64,000 nucleotides of DNA from contig NZ_OY762899.1 of the NCBI RefSeq assembly GCF_963666545.1, positions 868,001 to 932,000 on the forward strand, written 5' to 3'. This DNA comes from an uncultured Bacteroides sp. (GTDB lineage Bacteria; Bacteroidota; Bacteroidia; Bacteroidales; Bacteroidaceae). Made by a program: the position numbers and the translations under genes. The notes below the pieces were generated by a model. It was not told the DNA's origin and searched no databases. It saw only the letters and a program-made list of their open reading frames with translations. This document shows, piece after piece, positions 55,249 through 64,000 of this stretch (positions are counted from its first letter, which is position 1; the number at the start of each line of letters is the position of its first letter).

Positions 55249-58200
55249 ATGAGAAACCTATTGTTATCTTTGTGCATGCTGTTTGCATACCTTTCGTTGG
55301 CAGGGCAACAGAAAGAAAGCACTTTTACTCATTATTCTTCCAAAAATGGTCTGTCACAAAACACAGTTATGTACATGCTGCAAGATCATAATGACTTCTT
55401 ATGGTTTGCAACATGGGACGGTATTAATCGCTTCGATGGCTATAATTTTACTACTTATAAAGCCAGACCTGATAATGACATTGCTCTGGGAAATAACCGC
55501 ATCAACTGGATGGGAGAAGACAAATGGGGATATCTCTGGCTTTTGGCTTATGATTATCGAGTCTACCGTTTTGATCCTAAAACTGAAGAGTTTGAGCCGA
55601 TTCCCGCAGAAGGAGAATGGACAAGCGCTCAAATAACAAAGGTTACTATACTAAAAAATGGCACAATATGGTTCACTTGCAAAGATGAAGGCGTTCTGCG
55701 CATCACTCCTCATAAAGATAACCCCCACAATTATGAGGTTGATGCCTTTACTTCCAAATCAAAAAGTTTTCAGGTACATAAGGCCTATGATATAACTTTA
55801 GATTCTCAAGGATCTGTATGGCTACTAAGCGATCGAGGATTAGGATTGTTTAAACCGGCACAAAAAATGCCGTTCACCTATTTTGCAAAAAATGAAGATG
55901 CTGAAATGTCGCAAGCTTTCTATGCCTCCTGCGAACAGAAAGAAAAACTTTATTTCAGCTCCGATCGGGGCCACATTTGGAGTTATGATAAAAAGAATGG
56001 AAATTTTCATTTAATTAGTCTGCCTACAGACGCTAAAGTAGTTGATATAAAAGTTGTTTCAAATCATGAATTATTAGCCTGTACACAAAGCAACGGATTG
56101 TACCTCTATGATGCAGACACGGAAAAAGTTATCACCATAGAAATCCAAAAACACAGACAACTCTCTCAAGTGCATATCAAGTCAGCCTATGTAGACCGAT
56201 ACAAAACAGTTTGGTTTGAGGTGGCCGAACCGCAAACTGTCTGCTATTTAAACATGAAGACCCTTACGGTAAAAATAAAGAAAATAAAAGAAGAGCTTGG
56301 TGAGGCAGTCAGCTCCAATCCCTGTTTTCATATCCATGAAGATGTATTCAATAATTTGTGGATACATCCTTATGCTGGTGGCTTTTCACGTTATGATCGT
56401 GCAAATGACAGAATCGTATCTTTCTATAATGAGCCGGGCGCACCAAACTGGAAATTTTCAAGTAAGATTCATTCTGCAATGTCAGATAAACAAGGAAATC
56501 TCTGGCTATGTACTCACTCCAAAGGACTAGAAAAAATTTCATTTTCCGACCATCAGTTCCATCTAAATTATATCAAGGATTGTAAGTACGAGTCTTTAAT
56601 AAATAATGTGCGATCTATTTCTCAAGATAAAGAGAAAAACCTTTGGATAGGTATGAAGAGTGGAAAGATCTCCATCTATGATAAAAAGGACATTTATCAG
56701 GGATATCTGACGGCAAATGGAAAGATAGCCCGACACGGAACTCCTCTTAAGGGGGTTGCTTATTCTATCCTGCAAGATAAACAAGGGGTTATTTGGATTG
56801 GCACTAGAGGAGAAGGATTGGTACGAGCCGAACAACAAGGAGAACATTATCTGATTTCCAGATTTAAGTACAATGAAGCTAATATTTATAGTCTTAGCGA
56901 CAACAGCATATACAGCCTCTATGAAGATGACAAAGGAATACTTTGGGTAGCTACTTTTGGAGGTGGCTTAAATTATATTCAGAAAGAAGCCGGACAATAC
57001 AAATTCATAAACTACCGTAATAATTTAAAGAATTTTCCTATCACAACTTGTGGAAAAGTGAGACATATTGCCGCTGATCATCAAGGTTATATCTGGCTTG
57101 GAACCAGCTGTGGAACTGTGCGCTTTAAAAATCATTTCAAGATTCCTGAAGATATAAAATTTGATGTATACACACATATACCCGGAGACGAGAAATCTTT
57201 GAGCAACAACGAAGTTCACTGGGTTTTACCTACGAAGAAGGACGGATTATATCTGCTAACTTTTGGAGGCGGTCTATGCAAGTTCACAGGCTATGATATA
57301 ACGGGTAAACCTGTTTTTAGGTCTTATACGATCAAAGACGGTCTTGCTTCAGATGTCTTGTTGTCTGCACAGGAAGACCGCAATGGTAATCTTTGGATAA
57401 GTACAGAAAAGGGAGTGTGCAAGTTCATCCCTTCTACCGGATATTCAAAGAACTTTGCTGACAACGAATTAGGAATTTCCGAGGCACAATTCAATGAAGG
57501 TTCTTCCTACCAGAGTTACGATGGTAACATTTATTTTGGCACTACGCATGGTTCTCTTTCATTTCATCCCGGCAACATCCGCATTAGTAATTATGTTCCT
57601 AAAATCGTATTTTCCAAACTTTCCGTAATGAATACTGAGACATCTCCGGCAGTAAAAGGTTCTGTCCTTACTCAGAACATTAATGATACCAAAAAGTTAA
57701 TTCTTCCGCATAGTAAGAATGTGTTGACACTTACTTTTTCTGCTCTGGATATGATCCATACGGACAATATAAGATATCGTTACAAGCTGGAAAACTTCGA
57801 TGACGATTGGATTTACTCAGGTGAGCAACAACATGCTGCAACCTATACCAATCTTCCCACAGGACATTATGTATTCCATGTAAAGTCAACGAATGGAGAT
57901 GGAGTATGGTGCAATAATGAAAGAACACTTATGATCACTGTTCAGCCTGTGTTCTGGGAAACTATATGGGCATATATTATTTACATAGTTGTAATTTCAG
58001 GTCTTACATATATTACCTTTCACATTCTATTTGTTATTTTCCGTCTGAAGCACGAAGTCTCTGTTGAACAAAAAATTGCAGATGTAAAATTACGTTTCTT
58101 CACAGATATATCCCATGAGCTCCGCACTCCTCTAACTCTGATTGCCGGACCATTAGAGTGTGTATTGACTAACAACCAGTTGCCCATTGAGATTAGAAAA

Positions 58201-59661
58201 CAATTGCAATTGATGCAACGGAACACAGAGCGGATGCTCAGGTTAGTGACCCAAATTTTAGATTTCAGGAAAATACAGAACCATAAAATGAAATTATGCG
58301 TACAGCAGATTGAAGTGGTCTCTTTTGTACAAAGAATTATGGAAAACTTTAATGCGTTGGCAGAAGAGCATCTACTGGATTTTGTATTCTACGCTGAATG
58401 CGAAAGAATTTATTTGTGGGCGGATTCTGATAAATTGGAGAAGGTTATTTTCAACCTATTGTCGAACGCCTTTAAATATACTCCAGATGGAAAGATGGTA
58501 AAAATAGTGATCATCGAAAATATAAAAAAGGTCTCTATTGAAGTGCAGGATCAAGGCATCGGAATTCCGGAAAATAAACGTAACTCACTATTTGTGAGAT
58601 TTGAAGACCATTTAAATCAAAAGTATTTCAGCCGGCAGAGTTCAGGTATTGGCCTCTCCTTGGTGAAAGAACTGGTGGACTTGCATAAAGGTACTATTAT
58701 AGTAGATAGCACCCCTAGCAAAGGGAGTCGTTTTGTCGTGGAGTTGTTGAAAGGAAGAGAGCATTTTGATGACTCTACAGAGTTTATATTAGACGACATT
58801 CCGGTACAAACTATTGTAGGGCCTCTCGACGAAGATATTATCCAAGAAGAACTGGATATTAATCCAGAGAAGTGCAAGCAAGTGATGCTGCTGGTAGAAG
58901 ACAACCAAGAATTAAGAAACTTTTTACGTCATCTGTTTCTCGATGAATATATCATCTATGCGGCTGCTAACGGGTTTGAAGGGCTTAGCAAGGCATTAGA
59001 TATTCTTCCGGATATCATTATCAGTGATGTTATGATGCCTGAAATGGATGGTTTAGAAATGGTCAAAGCCTTACGAAAAGACGTATCTACAAGTCATATT
59101 CCTATTGTTCTACTTACTGCAAAGACAGATATTGAAAGTCGTTTGCAAGGATTGGAAATAGGTGCAGATGATTATATTATGAAACCTTTTAGTGCTTCCT
59201 ATCTGAAAGCGAGAATAATAAATCTATTACAGCGTAGGAAAGATATGCAGGAATTCTTCACTACAAACTTAATAGAAGAGAAACAGAGAGAAAAGAACCT
59301 CGAGAAGCAAGTTCAGATGACAACGCAAGACCGTAACTTTCTGGAAAAACTAAAAGCACTAATAGAAAAAAACTTGGATAATAGTGAATTGCACATTGAT
59401 GATTTCGTGAAAGAGATGGCTGTAAGTCGTACAATATTCTTTAAAAAATTGAAAGCCTTAACCGGCCTTGGTCCTAATGAATTTCTCAAAGAAATGCGGA
59501 TCAGAAAGGCAGCACAGTTAATGGAAAATAAGGATTATAATATTACTCAGATCGCATACATGGTCGGCATTAATGGCTCACGTTATTTTTCAAGGTGTTT
59601 CAAAGCTAAATATGGTGTAACGCCTTCGGAATATAGGACTAACCTCACTCGTGAGTACTGA
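55249..59661 (+). CDS. Hybrid two-component system regulator (HTCS) of a PUL
   Basis: 1470 residues. A signal peptide is followed by about 750 residues of periplasmic beta-propeller repeats (NGLSQNTVMYMLQDHNDFLW, DKQGNLWLCT, DKQGVIWIGTRGEG, EDDKGILWVATFGGGL) and a Y_Y_Y domain (YRYKLENFDDDW). A membrane helix lies at about 905-930. The HisKA domain has the phospho-acceptor His956 in DISHELRTPL, the HATPase domain has NLLSNAFKYTPDG and GIGLSLVKELVDLH, and the receiver domain has Asp1260 in IISDVMMPEMDG. A C-terminal AraC-type HTH follows (MAVSRTIFFKKLKALTG, YFSRCFKAKYGVTPSEYR). It should sense an oligosaccharide in the periplasm and activate the plus-strand PUL just upstream. Confidence 0.96.
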   Translation: MRNLLLSLCMLFAYLSLAGQQKESTFTHYSSKNGLSQNTVMYMLQDHNDFLWFATWDGINRFDGYNFTTYKARPDNDIALGNNRINWMGEDKWGYLWLLAYDYRVYRFDPKTEEFEPIPAEGEWTSAQITKVTILKNGTIWFTCKDEGVLRITPHKDNPHNYEVDAFTSKSKSFQVHKAYDITLDSQGSVWLLSDRGLGLFKPAQKMPFTYFAKNEDAEMSQAFYASCEQKEKLYFSSDRGHIWSYDKKNGNFHLISLPTDAKVVDIKVVSNHELLACTQSNGLYLYDADTEKVITIEIQKHRQLSQVHIKSAYVDRYKTVWFEVAEPQTVCYLNMKTLTVKIKKIKEELGEAVSSNPCFHIHEDVFNNLWIHPYAGGFSRYDRANDRIVSFYNEPGAPNWKFSSKIHSAMSDKQGNLWLCTHSKGLEKISFSDHQFHLNYIKDCKYESLINNVRSISQDKEKNLWIGMKSGKISIYDKKDIYQGYLTANGKIARHGTPLKGVAYSILQDKQGVIWIGTRGEGLVRAEQQGEHYLISRFKYNEANIYSLSDNSIYSLYEDDKGILWVATFGGGLNYIQKEAGQYKFINYRNNLKNFPITTCGKVRHIAADHQGYIWLGTSCGTVRFKNHFKIPEDIKFDVYTHIPGDEKSLSNNEVHWVLPTKKDGLYLLTFGGGLCKFTGYDITGKPVFRSYTIKDGLASDVLLSAQEDRNGNLWISTEKGVCKFIPSTGYSKNFADNELGISEAQFNEGSSYQSYDGNIYFGTTHGSLSFHPGNIRISNYVPKIVFSKLSVMNTETSPAVKGSVLTQNINDTKKLILPHSKNVLTLTFSALDMIHTDNIRYRYKLENFDDDWIYSGEQQHAATYTNLPTGHYVFHVKSTNGDGVWCNNERTLMITVQPVFWETIWAYIIYIVVISGLTYITFHILFVIFRLKHEVSVEQKIADVKLRFFTDISHELRTPLTLIAGPLECVLTNNQLPIEIRKQLQLMQRNTERMLRLVTQILDFRKIQNHKMKLCVQQIEVVSFVQRIMENFNALAEEHLLDFVFYAECERIYLWADSDKLEKVIFNLLSNAFKYTPDGKMVKIVIIENIKKVSIEVQDQGIGIPENKRNSLFVRFEDHLNQKYFSRQSSGIGLSLVKELVDLHKGTIIVDSTPSKGSRFVVELLKGREHFDDSTEFILDDIPVQTIVGPLDEDIIQEELDINPEKCKQVMLLVEDNQELRNFLRHLFLDEYIIYAAANGFEGLSKALDILPDIIISDVMMPEMDGLEMVKALRKDVSTSHIPIVLLTAKTDIESRLQGLEIGADDYIMKPFSASYLKARIINLLQRRKDMQEFFTTNLIEEKQREKNLEKQVQMTTQDRNFLEKLKALIEKNLDNSELHIDDFVKEMAVSRTIFFKKLKALTGLGPNEFLKEMRIRKAAQLMENKDYNITQIAYMVGINGSRYFSRCFKAKYGVTPSEYRTNLTREY

Positions 59662-59786
59662 TAATCAACAAACGATTAGTTATATCTTCTCATTTACCGT
59701 GGCCAGGTGGATTAAATTCGATGAAAGAGTGCCATTGGATATATAATCCACTCCATTTGCTTGTATAAATATACCTATAATTGGGT

Positions 59787-59818
59787 ATTGTGCAAAATGA
59801 AATATAGTCGCAATTTTG
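59787..59818 (+). promoter_or_regulatory. Candidate promoter of the TonB receptor gene
   Basis: ATTG (59787-59790), 20 bases, then CAATTTTG (59811-59818). Each box is one base off the Bacteroides consensus (TTTG, TAnnTTTG), with correct spacing and 37 bases to the ATG. Confidence 0.4.
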
Positions 59819-59855
59819 CCCCACAAATTAAACGTCAATAAACTTAAGATTCAGA

Positions 59856-62246
59856 ATGAAGAAAAAGATCTATTTACTTCTATTATTTTCAATAGGAATT
59901 ATATCAATACAAGCAGCTTCTTTAAAAGGCAAAATAACAAATAATCAGCAAGAACCACTCATCGGGGTTTCAGTATATATTAAATCCATAGGGAGAGGGA
60001 CTATTACAGACAATAGTGGAACCTATTCTTTTGAGAATATTCCAGATGGAGAATATTCCATAGAGTATAGATATTTGGGCTATTTTACTCAAAACAAAAC
60101 AATTATAGTATCCCCCCCAAAAATGATCTATCAATTCAATATAGAGCTGAAAGAAGAGACAAGATCACTTCATGAAGTCGTTATTTCAGCAGGGCGTGTG
60201 CCTGAAAAACTCTCTTCAATCCCAGCCTCCATCACAGTTATAAATACCAAAGAGCTTTCACGGATAACTCAGTTCACGAGCAATATGAATGAAATTCTGG
60301 AGCATAACGTTCCGGGGTTGGCTCCTCAGACAGGATCCTATTCTAATGCAGGGCAAACCCTTAGAGGTCGTAAAGTTTTAGTGATGATAGACGGCGTTCC
60401 AATATCGACCCCGCTTCGTAACGGACAAGTAAGCATGAAAGCAATTAATGCAAATGATTTGGCAAGAGTGGAAGTCATAAAAGGGGCAACATCTATTTAT
60501 GGAAACGGCAGTGATGGAGGCTTCATCAATTATATCACGAAGACTCCTCAGAAAGGAAAGGCCTTATCGGGAAGCACTAGCATTTGGGGAACGATGAATT
60601 TAGCCAAAGCAGACGACTCATTTGGTGGGGGTATTTATCAATCACTACAAGGAGGTATTAATAGAATCCAATATATGGGAAGCTTTAGCTACGAGCAGGT
60701 TGGCAATAAATACGATGCGGACGGAGTGCCTCTGTTTCCGACATACGGATTAGACAATACAAAGATATACTCCGGTTTCGGTAAATTATGTTATCAGATA
60801 TCCAATAAGCAAGAAATTATTTTATCAGCTAATGTGTACAAATCCAGACAAGACAGTCCATTTGAACCCGTATTGACCGAAATAAAAGTTCTCAATTCCG
60901 ACGGCGATTATGAAATTACACCCGGATATGGCAAGAAAAAAAGTCCCGACTATCCAGAGAAGCCCAAAGGCGCAACCTCTGTCAATAGCGTATTGAAATA
61001 TAATTTACACGATTTGTTTGGCGGAACCACCACCTTTTCTTCAGATCTCTATTATCAAAAAGCCAGAAATATTTTTTTCTATTCCAAAACATTTGAAAAT
61101 GGTGGGCAATCAGTAATTAACTCGGAAAAAATCGGCCTTCGTCCCAACTTCAACACGCAACTATCCTCGGGCAATACAACCACCTCCCTGACTTATGGTA
61201 TTGACCTTCTACAAGATCGCACAAACCAAAATTTATTAGATGGCAGACTGTGGGTTCCAAATATCACTATGCATAGCATCGCCCCATACCTACAGAGCAG
61301 TTTCAAGATGAATGACAAAATCAACATCAAAGTTGGCGTTCGATATGATTACGCGGAACTCAAAGTCAAGACCTACAACACCATACCCTATTCACCCAAG
61401 CAGGATGGAAACTTCAACCCATCCGTAACAGTGAGAGGAAGAACCTTGTCTTTCGACAAACTTTCTTTTAATTTAGGCTTAAGATATACTGCAAGCGAGG
61501 AATTTATTCCCTACATCAATTTCTCGCAAGGATTCTCCATGTCTGAGTTATCCAGAATACTACGTCAGACAGATAATCCGGAAATACTTTACAGCACTGA
61601 TATAAAAGCAGTATCAATCAATAATTACGAAATCGGTTTCATTAGTTATTTGGGCCCGTTAAAAATTGAAGCAGCCGGATATTACAGCACTTCAAACATT
61701 GGTACGGGACTAACTTTCAACGAAGATAAGAATCGCTATGAGCCCACCCCTTCTCCACAGAAGATTTTCGGTGCAGAGTTAGCCCTGGATGGCCGTTTCT
61801 TAAAAGATAAGCTTTCTATTGGGACTTCTTTTTCATGGGTAGAAGGGTTAGAATCAACAGACGACAAGAATACTCTTAAATACATAGGAGGAGATGTGAT
61901 TTCACCTCCCAAATTAACAGGATATGTTTCTTACCTAATCACCCCAAAATTATCTTCGAATATAAATGTTGTACATATCGGAAACAGGAAACGTTTTTCT
62001 CCCTACTTGAATAAGAAAAACGAATGGGTCTACAACTCAGCACAAGCCCCAGTAAAGCATTACACAGTAGTCAACATGTCTTTATCCTACCGTTTAATGC
62101 ACGCAATGGGAATCTCTTTAGCCGTCAACAACTTGTTAAATAAATACTATATGCCAGCCCGCTCACAATGGTCAGCTCCTTTGAGGGACCAAAGTACTCT
62201 AGCAGAAGGAACCAATATGCGACTGACATTGAAATATGATTTTTAA
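59856..62246 (+). CDS. TonB-dependent outer-membrane receptor (siderophore/small-ligand type)
   Basis: 796 residues. A signal peptide (LLLLFSIGIISIQAA) and a carboxypeptidase-regulatory-like domain (LKGKITNNQQEPLIGVSVYI) precede a TonB plug (LHEVVISAGRVPEKLSSIP, LRGRKVLVMIDGVPIS, LARVEVIKGATSIYGNGSDG). The 22-strand barrel ends MRLTLKYDF. Length and plug style fit siderophore/ferric-chelate receptors rather than the roughly 1000-residue SusC proteins, and no SusD gene follows. It stands alone between the HTCS gene and a strong terminator. Iron-chelate or cobalamin uptake is likely, but no Fur-like site was recognised. Confidence 0.85.
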   Translation: MKKKIYLLLLFSIGIISIQAASLKGKITNNQQEPLIGVSVYIKSIGRGTITDNSGTYSFENIPDGEYSIEYRYLGYFTQNKTIIVSPPKMIYQFNIELKEETRSLHEVVISAGRVPEKLSSIPASITVINTKELSRITQFTSNMNEILEHNVPGLAPQTGSYSNAGQTLRGRKVLVMIDGVPISTPLRNGQVSMKAINANDLARVEVIKGATSIYGNGSDGGFINYITKTPQKGKALSGSTSIWGTMNLAKADDSFGGGIYQSLQGGINRIQYMGSFSYEQVGNKYDADGVPLFPTYGLDNTKIYSGFGKLCYQISNKQEIILSANVYKSRQDSPFEPVLTEIKVLNSDGDYEITPGYGKKKSPDYPEKPKGATSVNSVLKYNLHDLFGGTTTFSSDLYYQKARNIFFYSKTFENGGQSVINSEKIGLRPNFNTQLSSGNTTTSLTYGIDLLQDRTNQNLLDGRLWVPNITMHSIAPYLQSSFKMNDKINIKVGVRYDYAELKVKTYNTIPYSPKQDGNFNPSVTVRGRTLSFDKLSFNLGLRYTASEEFIPYINFSQGFSMSELSRILRQTDNPEILYSTDIKAVSINNYEIGFISYLGPLKIEAAGYYSTSNIGTGLTFNEDKNRYEPTPSPQKIFGAELALDGRFLKDKLSIGTSFSWVEGLESTDDKNTLKYIGGDVISPPKLTGYVSYLITPKLSSNINVVHIGNRKRFSPYLNKKNEWVYNSAQAPVKHYTVVNMSLSYRLMHAMGISLAVNNLLNKYYMPARSQWSAPLRDQSTLAEGTNMRLTLKYDF

Positions 62247-62268
62247 TTGATTCAAAATACCCACAAGG

Positions 62269-62300
62269 AAAGGCCCAAGCAATCTATCTTGGGCCTTTTT
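62269..62300 (+). terminator. Rho-independent terminator after the TonB receptor gene
   Basis: An 11-base-pair perfect stem (AAAGGCCCAAG, 62269-62279; CTTGGGCCTTT, 62288-62298) with an 8-base loop runs into TTTTT. It lies 23 bases after the stop codon. Confidence 0.9.
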
Positions 62301-62353
62301 AGCCGGATATTAAAAATAGACACAAAAAAACGCACCTATTCTCCCCAAGTTGA

Positions 62354-62475
62354 TTTCTCATAGATGAAACTCATAGTATTGAAATTGGAGGAAAAAACAA
62401 AACAAAGGAACAACTGAAAGGCAATGTAAGATATGCCCTATTCATGATTATGAATACCCCACTCGTCAGCTTTAG
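62354..62475 (+). pseudogene. Remnant of an AAA ATPase (DUF4143) gene, C-terminal end
   Basis: The frame from 62354 reads FLIDETHSIEIGGKNKTKEQ then LKGN (to 62425), closely matching the C-terminal FEIGGKNK-type motif of Bacteroidetes AAA/DUF4143 ATPases. After a frame shift it continues FHDYEYPTRQL-like to about 62475, corresponding to the KDDIEYG part that normally follows. A stop codon lies just before 62354 and nothing of the P-loop half remains, so only a fragment survives. The rest of 62301-62619 holds nothing I can recognise. Confidence 0.6.
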
Positions 62476-62619
62476 TTTAGTAAGCATGACATGAGTTGCT
62501 GCCTATGTGAAGTGAATGTTATATAGTTATTTCCTTTAATGCGTAGTGACTACAAAAGAAAGAAAAAGGACTGAATTCCAAGAAAGGAAAACAGCCCTAA
62601 TTTTTTGTTCCACGATTTT

Positions 62620-63543
62620 TTACCGAACACCAATATAACTTAGTACAACTTTTACCGGAAAATGATCGGAAGGTGTTCGAGATACATACTTTTGCAAAGA
62701 AACTTCCTTAGGGAAATTTCCTGAATTTATTTCTTTATCATCACCTGCATTCGAACGATAGGTATCGGTTAATACTCCATACCTCTTGACCGCAAAAGCG
62801 GAGCTCACAAAGATATGATCAATTCGACTATCAGTGAAGAAGCTTGGATTAAAATCATTAAACGTACCATTCAAAGCATAAGGAATCTGCGCTTTTTCAT
62901 AAGAATCATTTAAAAGGCCAGAAGCATCCAGTATCGCATAACTCTCATGCTTTTGATCTACATTAAAATCGCCCGTCAAGACTACAGGTTCATCTGCGCA
63001 CATTTCTTTTATCTTAGATAAAACCAATTTCGAGCTTTCTTTACGCGCAATAACTCCCACATGATCCATGTGTAAATTGAAGAACCAAAAACGAAGATGA
63101 GTCTTTTGATCTTGAAACTCTCCCCAAGTACAGATACGGGGCAAAGCAGCGTCCCATCCTTTATTAGGGTAAGTCGACTGTTCCGATAACCAAAAATGCC
63201 CTGACTTCAAAAGCTGAAATTTATTCTTTTTATAAAAGATAGGAGCATACTCCCCCAACGTTTTCCCATCATCACGGCCCACTCCGATATAAGCATATTC
63301 GGAAAGTGTGGATAACAAATCGTTTAATTGGCCATACAAAACCTCTTGAGTTCCTAAAAGATCAAAATCATTGAAACGAATCAATTGGCTGATTACCGGA
63401 AAGCGTTGTTTCCAACCATTTCCATATTCTGCATCAGAATTATTCTCATAACGGATATTGTAACTGCCCACCGTTAGCTCTTGGGCCAACACAAAATGAG
63501 CAAATAAACAAAATAAAATAAAAACGATAATATTTTTTTTCAT
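62620..63543 (-). CDS. Exported endonuclease/exonuclease/phosphatase (EEP) family enzyme
   Basis: 307 residues with a signal peptide (IIVFILFCLFAHFVLAQ). All EEP motifs are present: VGSYNIRYEN, GTQEVLYGQL (metal-binding Glu), FFNLHMDHVG (catalytic His region), LTGDFNVDQ, DSRIDHIFVS and TPSDHFPVKVV. This is a metal-dependent phosphoesterase fold. The gene follows a GH92 alpha-mannosidase by 39 bases on the same strand, suggesting a shared transcript. A phosphodiesterase acting on phosphate-substituted mannan or N-glycan is a reasonable guess, while a general exported nuclease is the alternative. Confidence 0.85.
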   Translation of the reverse strand: MKKNIIVFILFCLFAHFVLAQELTVGSYNIRYENNSDAEYGNGWKQRFPVISQLIRFNDFDLLGTQEVLYGQLNDLLSTLSEYAYIGVGRDDGKTLGEYAPIFYKKNKFQLLKSGHFWLSEQSTYPNKGWDAALPRICTWGEFQDQKTHLRFWFFNLHMDHVGVIARKESSKLVLSKIKEMCADEPVVLTGDFNVDQKHESYAILDASGLLNDSYEKAQIPYALNGTFNDFNPSFFTDSRIDHIFVSSAFAVKRYGVLTDTYRSNAGDDKEINSGNFPKEVSLQKYVSRTPSDHFPVKVVLSYIGVR

Positions 63544-63582
63544 TTTAGCAAAGACTCCCTTAATAAGTAAAACCCTTATATA

Positions 63583-64000
63583 TTACTTTAATTCGTTAGT
63601 AAAAGAGTACGGAAAATCTCTCACCTTAGTGCCTCTTGCTTTATTAGGCAGAGGAGCCAAGTTATAATCGATCTTTGCTCCTTTCAATAAATCATCATGC
63701 GAAAAGTAATTTTTGGTATAATTCTTCCCATTTAATTTTAGCGAACGGATATAACGATTTTCTTTTGCACTATTGCTGGCGCGCAATATAATCTGCTTTC
63801 CATTTTCCAAATTAACCGTAATTTTCTTAAATAGAGGCGATCCTATAACATATTGATTGCTCGCTGGGCAAACCGGATAAAAACCCATAGCAGAAAAAAC
63901 ATACCAGGCGGATGTTTGTCCGTTGTCTTCATCCCCACAATACCCATCCGGAGTCGGTGAATAGAGTTTATCCATTGCTTCCCGTACCCAATATTGTGCT
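63583..64000 (-). CDS. GH92 family alpha-mannosidase, C-terminal part (runs off right edge)
   Basis: The frame is open from the right edge to the stop at 63583 (139 codons visible; the ATG at 63975 is internal). The sequence QYWVREAMDKLYSPTPDGYC, GDEDNGQTSAWYVFSAMGFY and NQYVIGSPLFKKITVNL is the conserved C-terminal block of GH92 enzymes, equivalent to GNEDVGQMSAWYV of the first GH92 in this window. GDEDNGQ carries the acidic pair of the active site. Catalytic acid and N-terminal domain lie outside. It begins another locus together with the EEP gene. Confidence 0.9.
   Translation of the reverse strand, partial: AQYWVREAMDKLYSPTPDGYCGDEDNGQTSAWYVFSAMGFYPVCPASNQYVIGSPLFKKITVNLENGKQIILRASNSAKENRYIRSLKLNGKNYTKNYFSHDDLLKGAKIDYNLAPLPNKARGTKVRDFPYSFTNELK

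Overview
The window looks like accessory chromosome of a Bacteroides-like gut bacterium (Bacteroidales). The evidence is repeated SusC/SusD pairs, ECF sigma/FecR anti-sigma pairs, a hybrid two-component regulator, many exported glycoside hydrolases, and promoters with the Bacteroides -33 TTTG / -7 TAnnTTTG pattern. Nearly all genes belong to polysaccharide utilisation loci (PULs). No tRNA, rRNA, intact insertion sequence or CRISPR array was seen.

Layout. (1) 1-2455, minus strand: an ECF sigma factor, a FecR anti-sigma and the N-terminus of a SusC receptor that runs off the left edge. (2) 2456-3984: a gene-poor stretch with an alcohol dehydrogenase pseudogene, a lone 96-residue protein of unknown function behind an AT-rich leader with two inverted repeats, and a 37-codon secreted-peptide ORF ending in a hairpin. 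(3) 3985-18539, minus strand: a sigma/anti-sigma controlled PUL (ECF, FecR, SusC, SusD, GH18, two DUF1735 surface lipoproteins, GH3, GH92). Its composition resembles Bacteroides N-glycan/mannan loci: GH18 would cut the chitobiose core outside the cell, the lipoproteins bind glycan, SusCD imports it, and GH92 removes mannose. (4) 18700-19979: a small NTF2/SnoaL-like secreted protein and a gene-poor stretch.

(5) 19980-41762, minus strand: a long operon read GH78 rhamnosidase, SusC, SusD, GH2 beta-mannosidase-like, ROK kinase, GmhA-like sugar-phosphate isomerase, clan GH-A hydrolase, repeat-containing surface protein, second clan GH-A hydrolase, MFS sugar transporter and two tandem GH36 enzymes. 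It is followed by a LacI regulator and a secreted endonuclease/exonuclease/phosphatase (EEP) protein. Similar TTAA-n-CG-n-TTAA sequences lie upstream of GH78 and LacI, with weaker versions in front of EEP and GH105, which suggests one LacI regulon. (6) 44324-59661, plus strand: GH105, SusC, SusD, GH31, a two-domain esterase and a hybrid two-component regulator. It is divergent from part 5 and probably acts on the same or a related rhamnose/galactose/uronate-containing glycan. (7) 59856-62300: a TonB-dependent outer-membrane receptor with a strong terminator. (8) 62354-64000: a remnant of an AAA/DUF4143 ATPase gene, then a second secreted EEP protein and the C-terminus of another GH92 that runs off the right edge.

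The most unusual feature is the ROK kinase plus fully zinc-liganded GmhA-type isomerase inside a glycan-foraging operon. It points to cytoplasmic processing of an uncommon sugar. Other points of interest are the unassigned GH-A pair flanking a repeat-built surface protein, the LacI operator set, a degenerate second esterase domain, the EEP enzymes inside PULs and the orphan 96-residue protein. All functional statements rest on motif and family recognition by eye; no database search was run.
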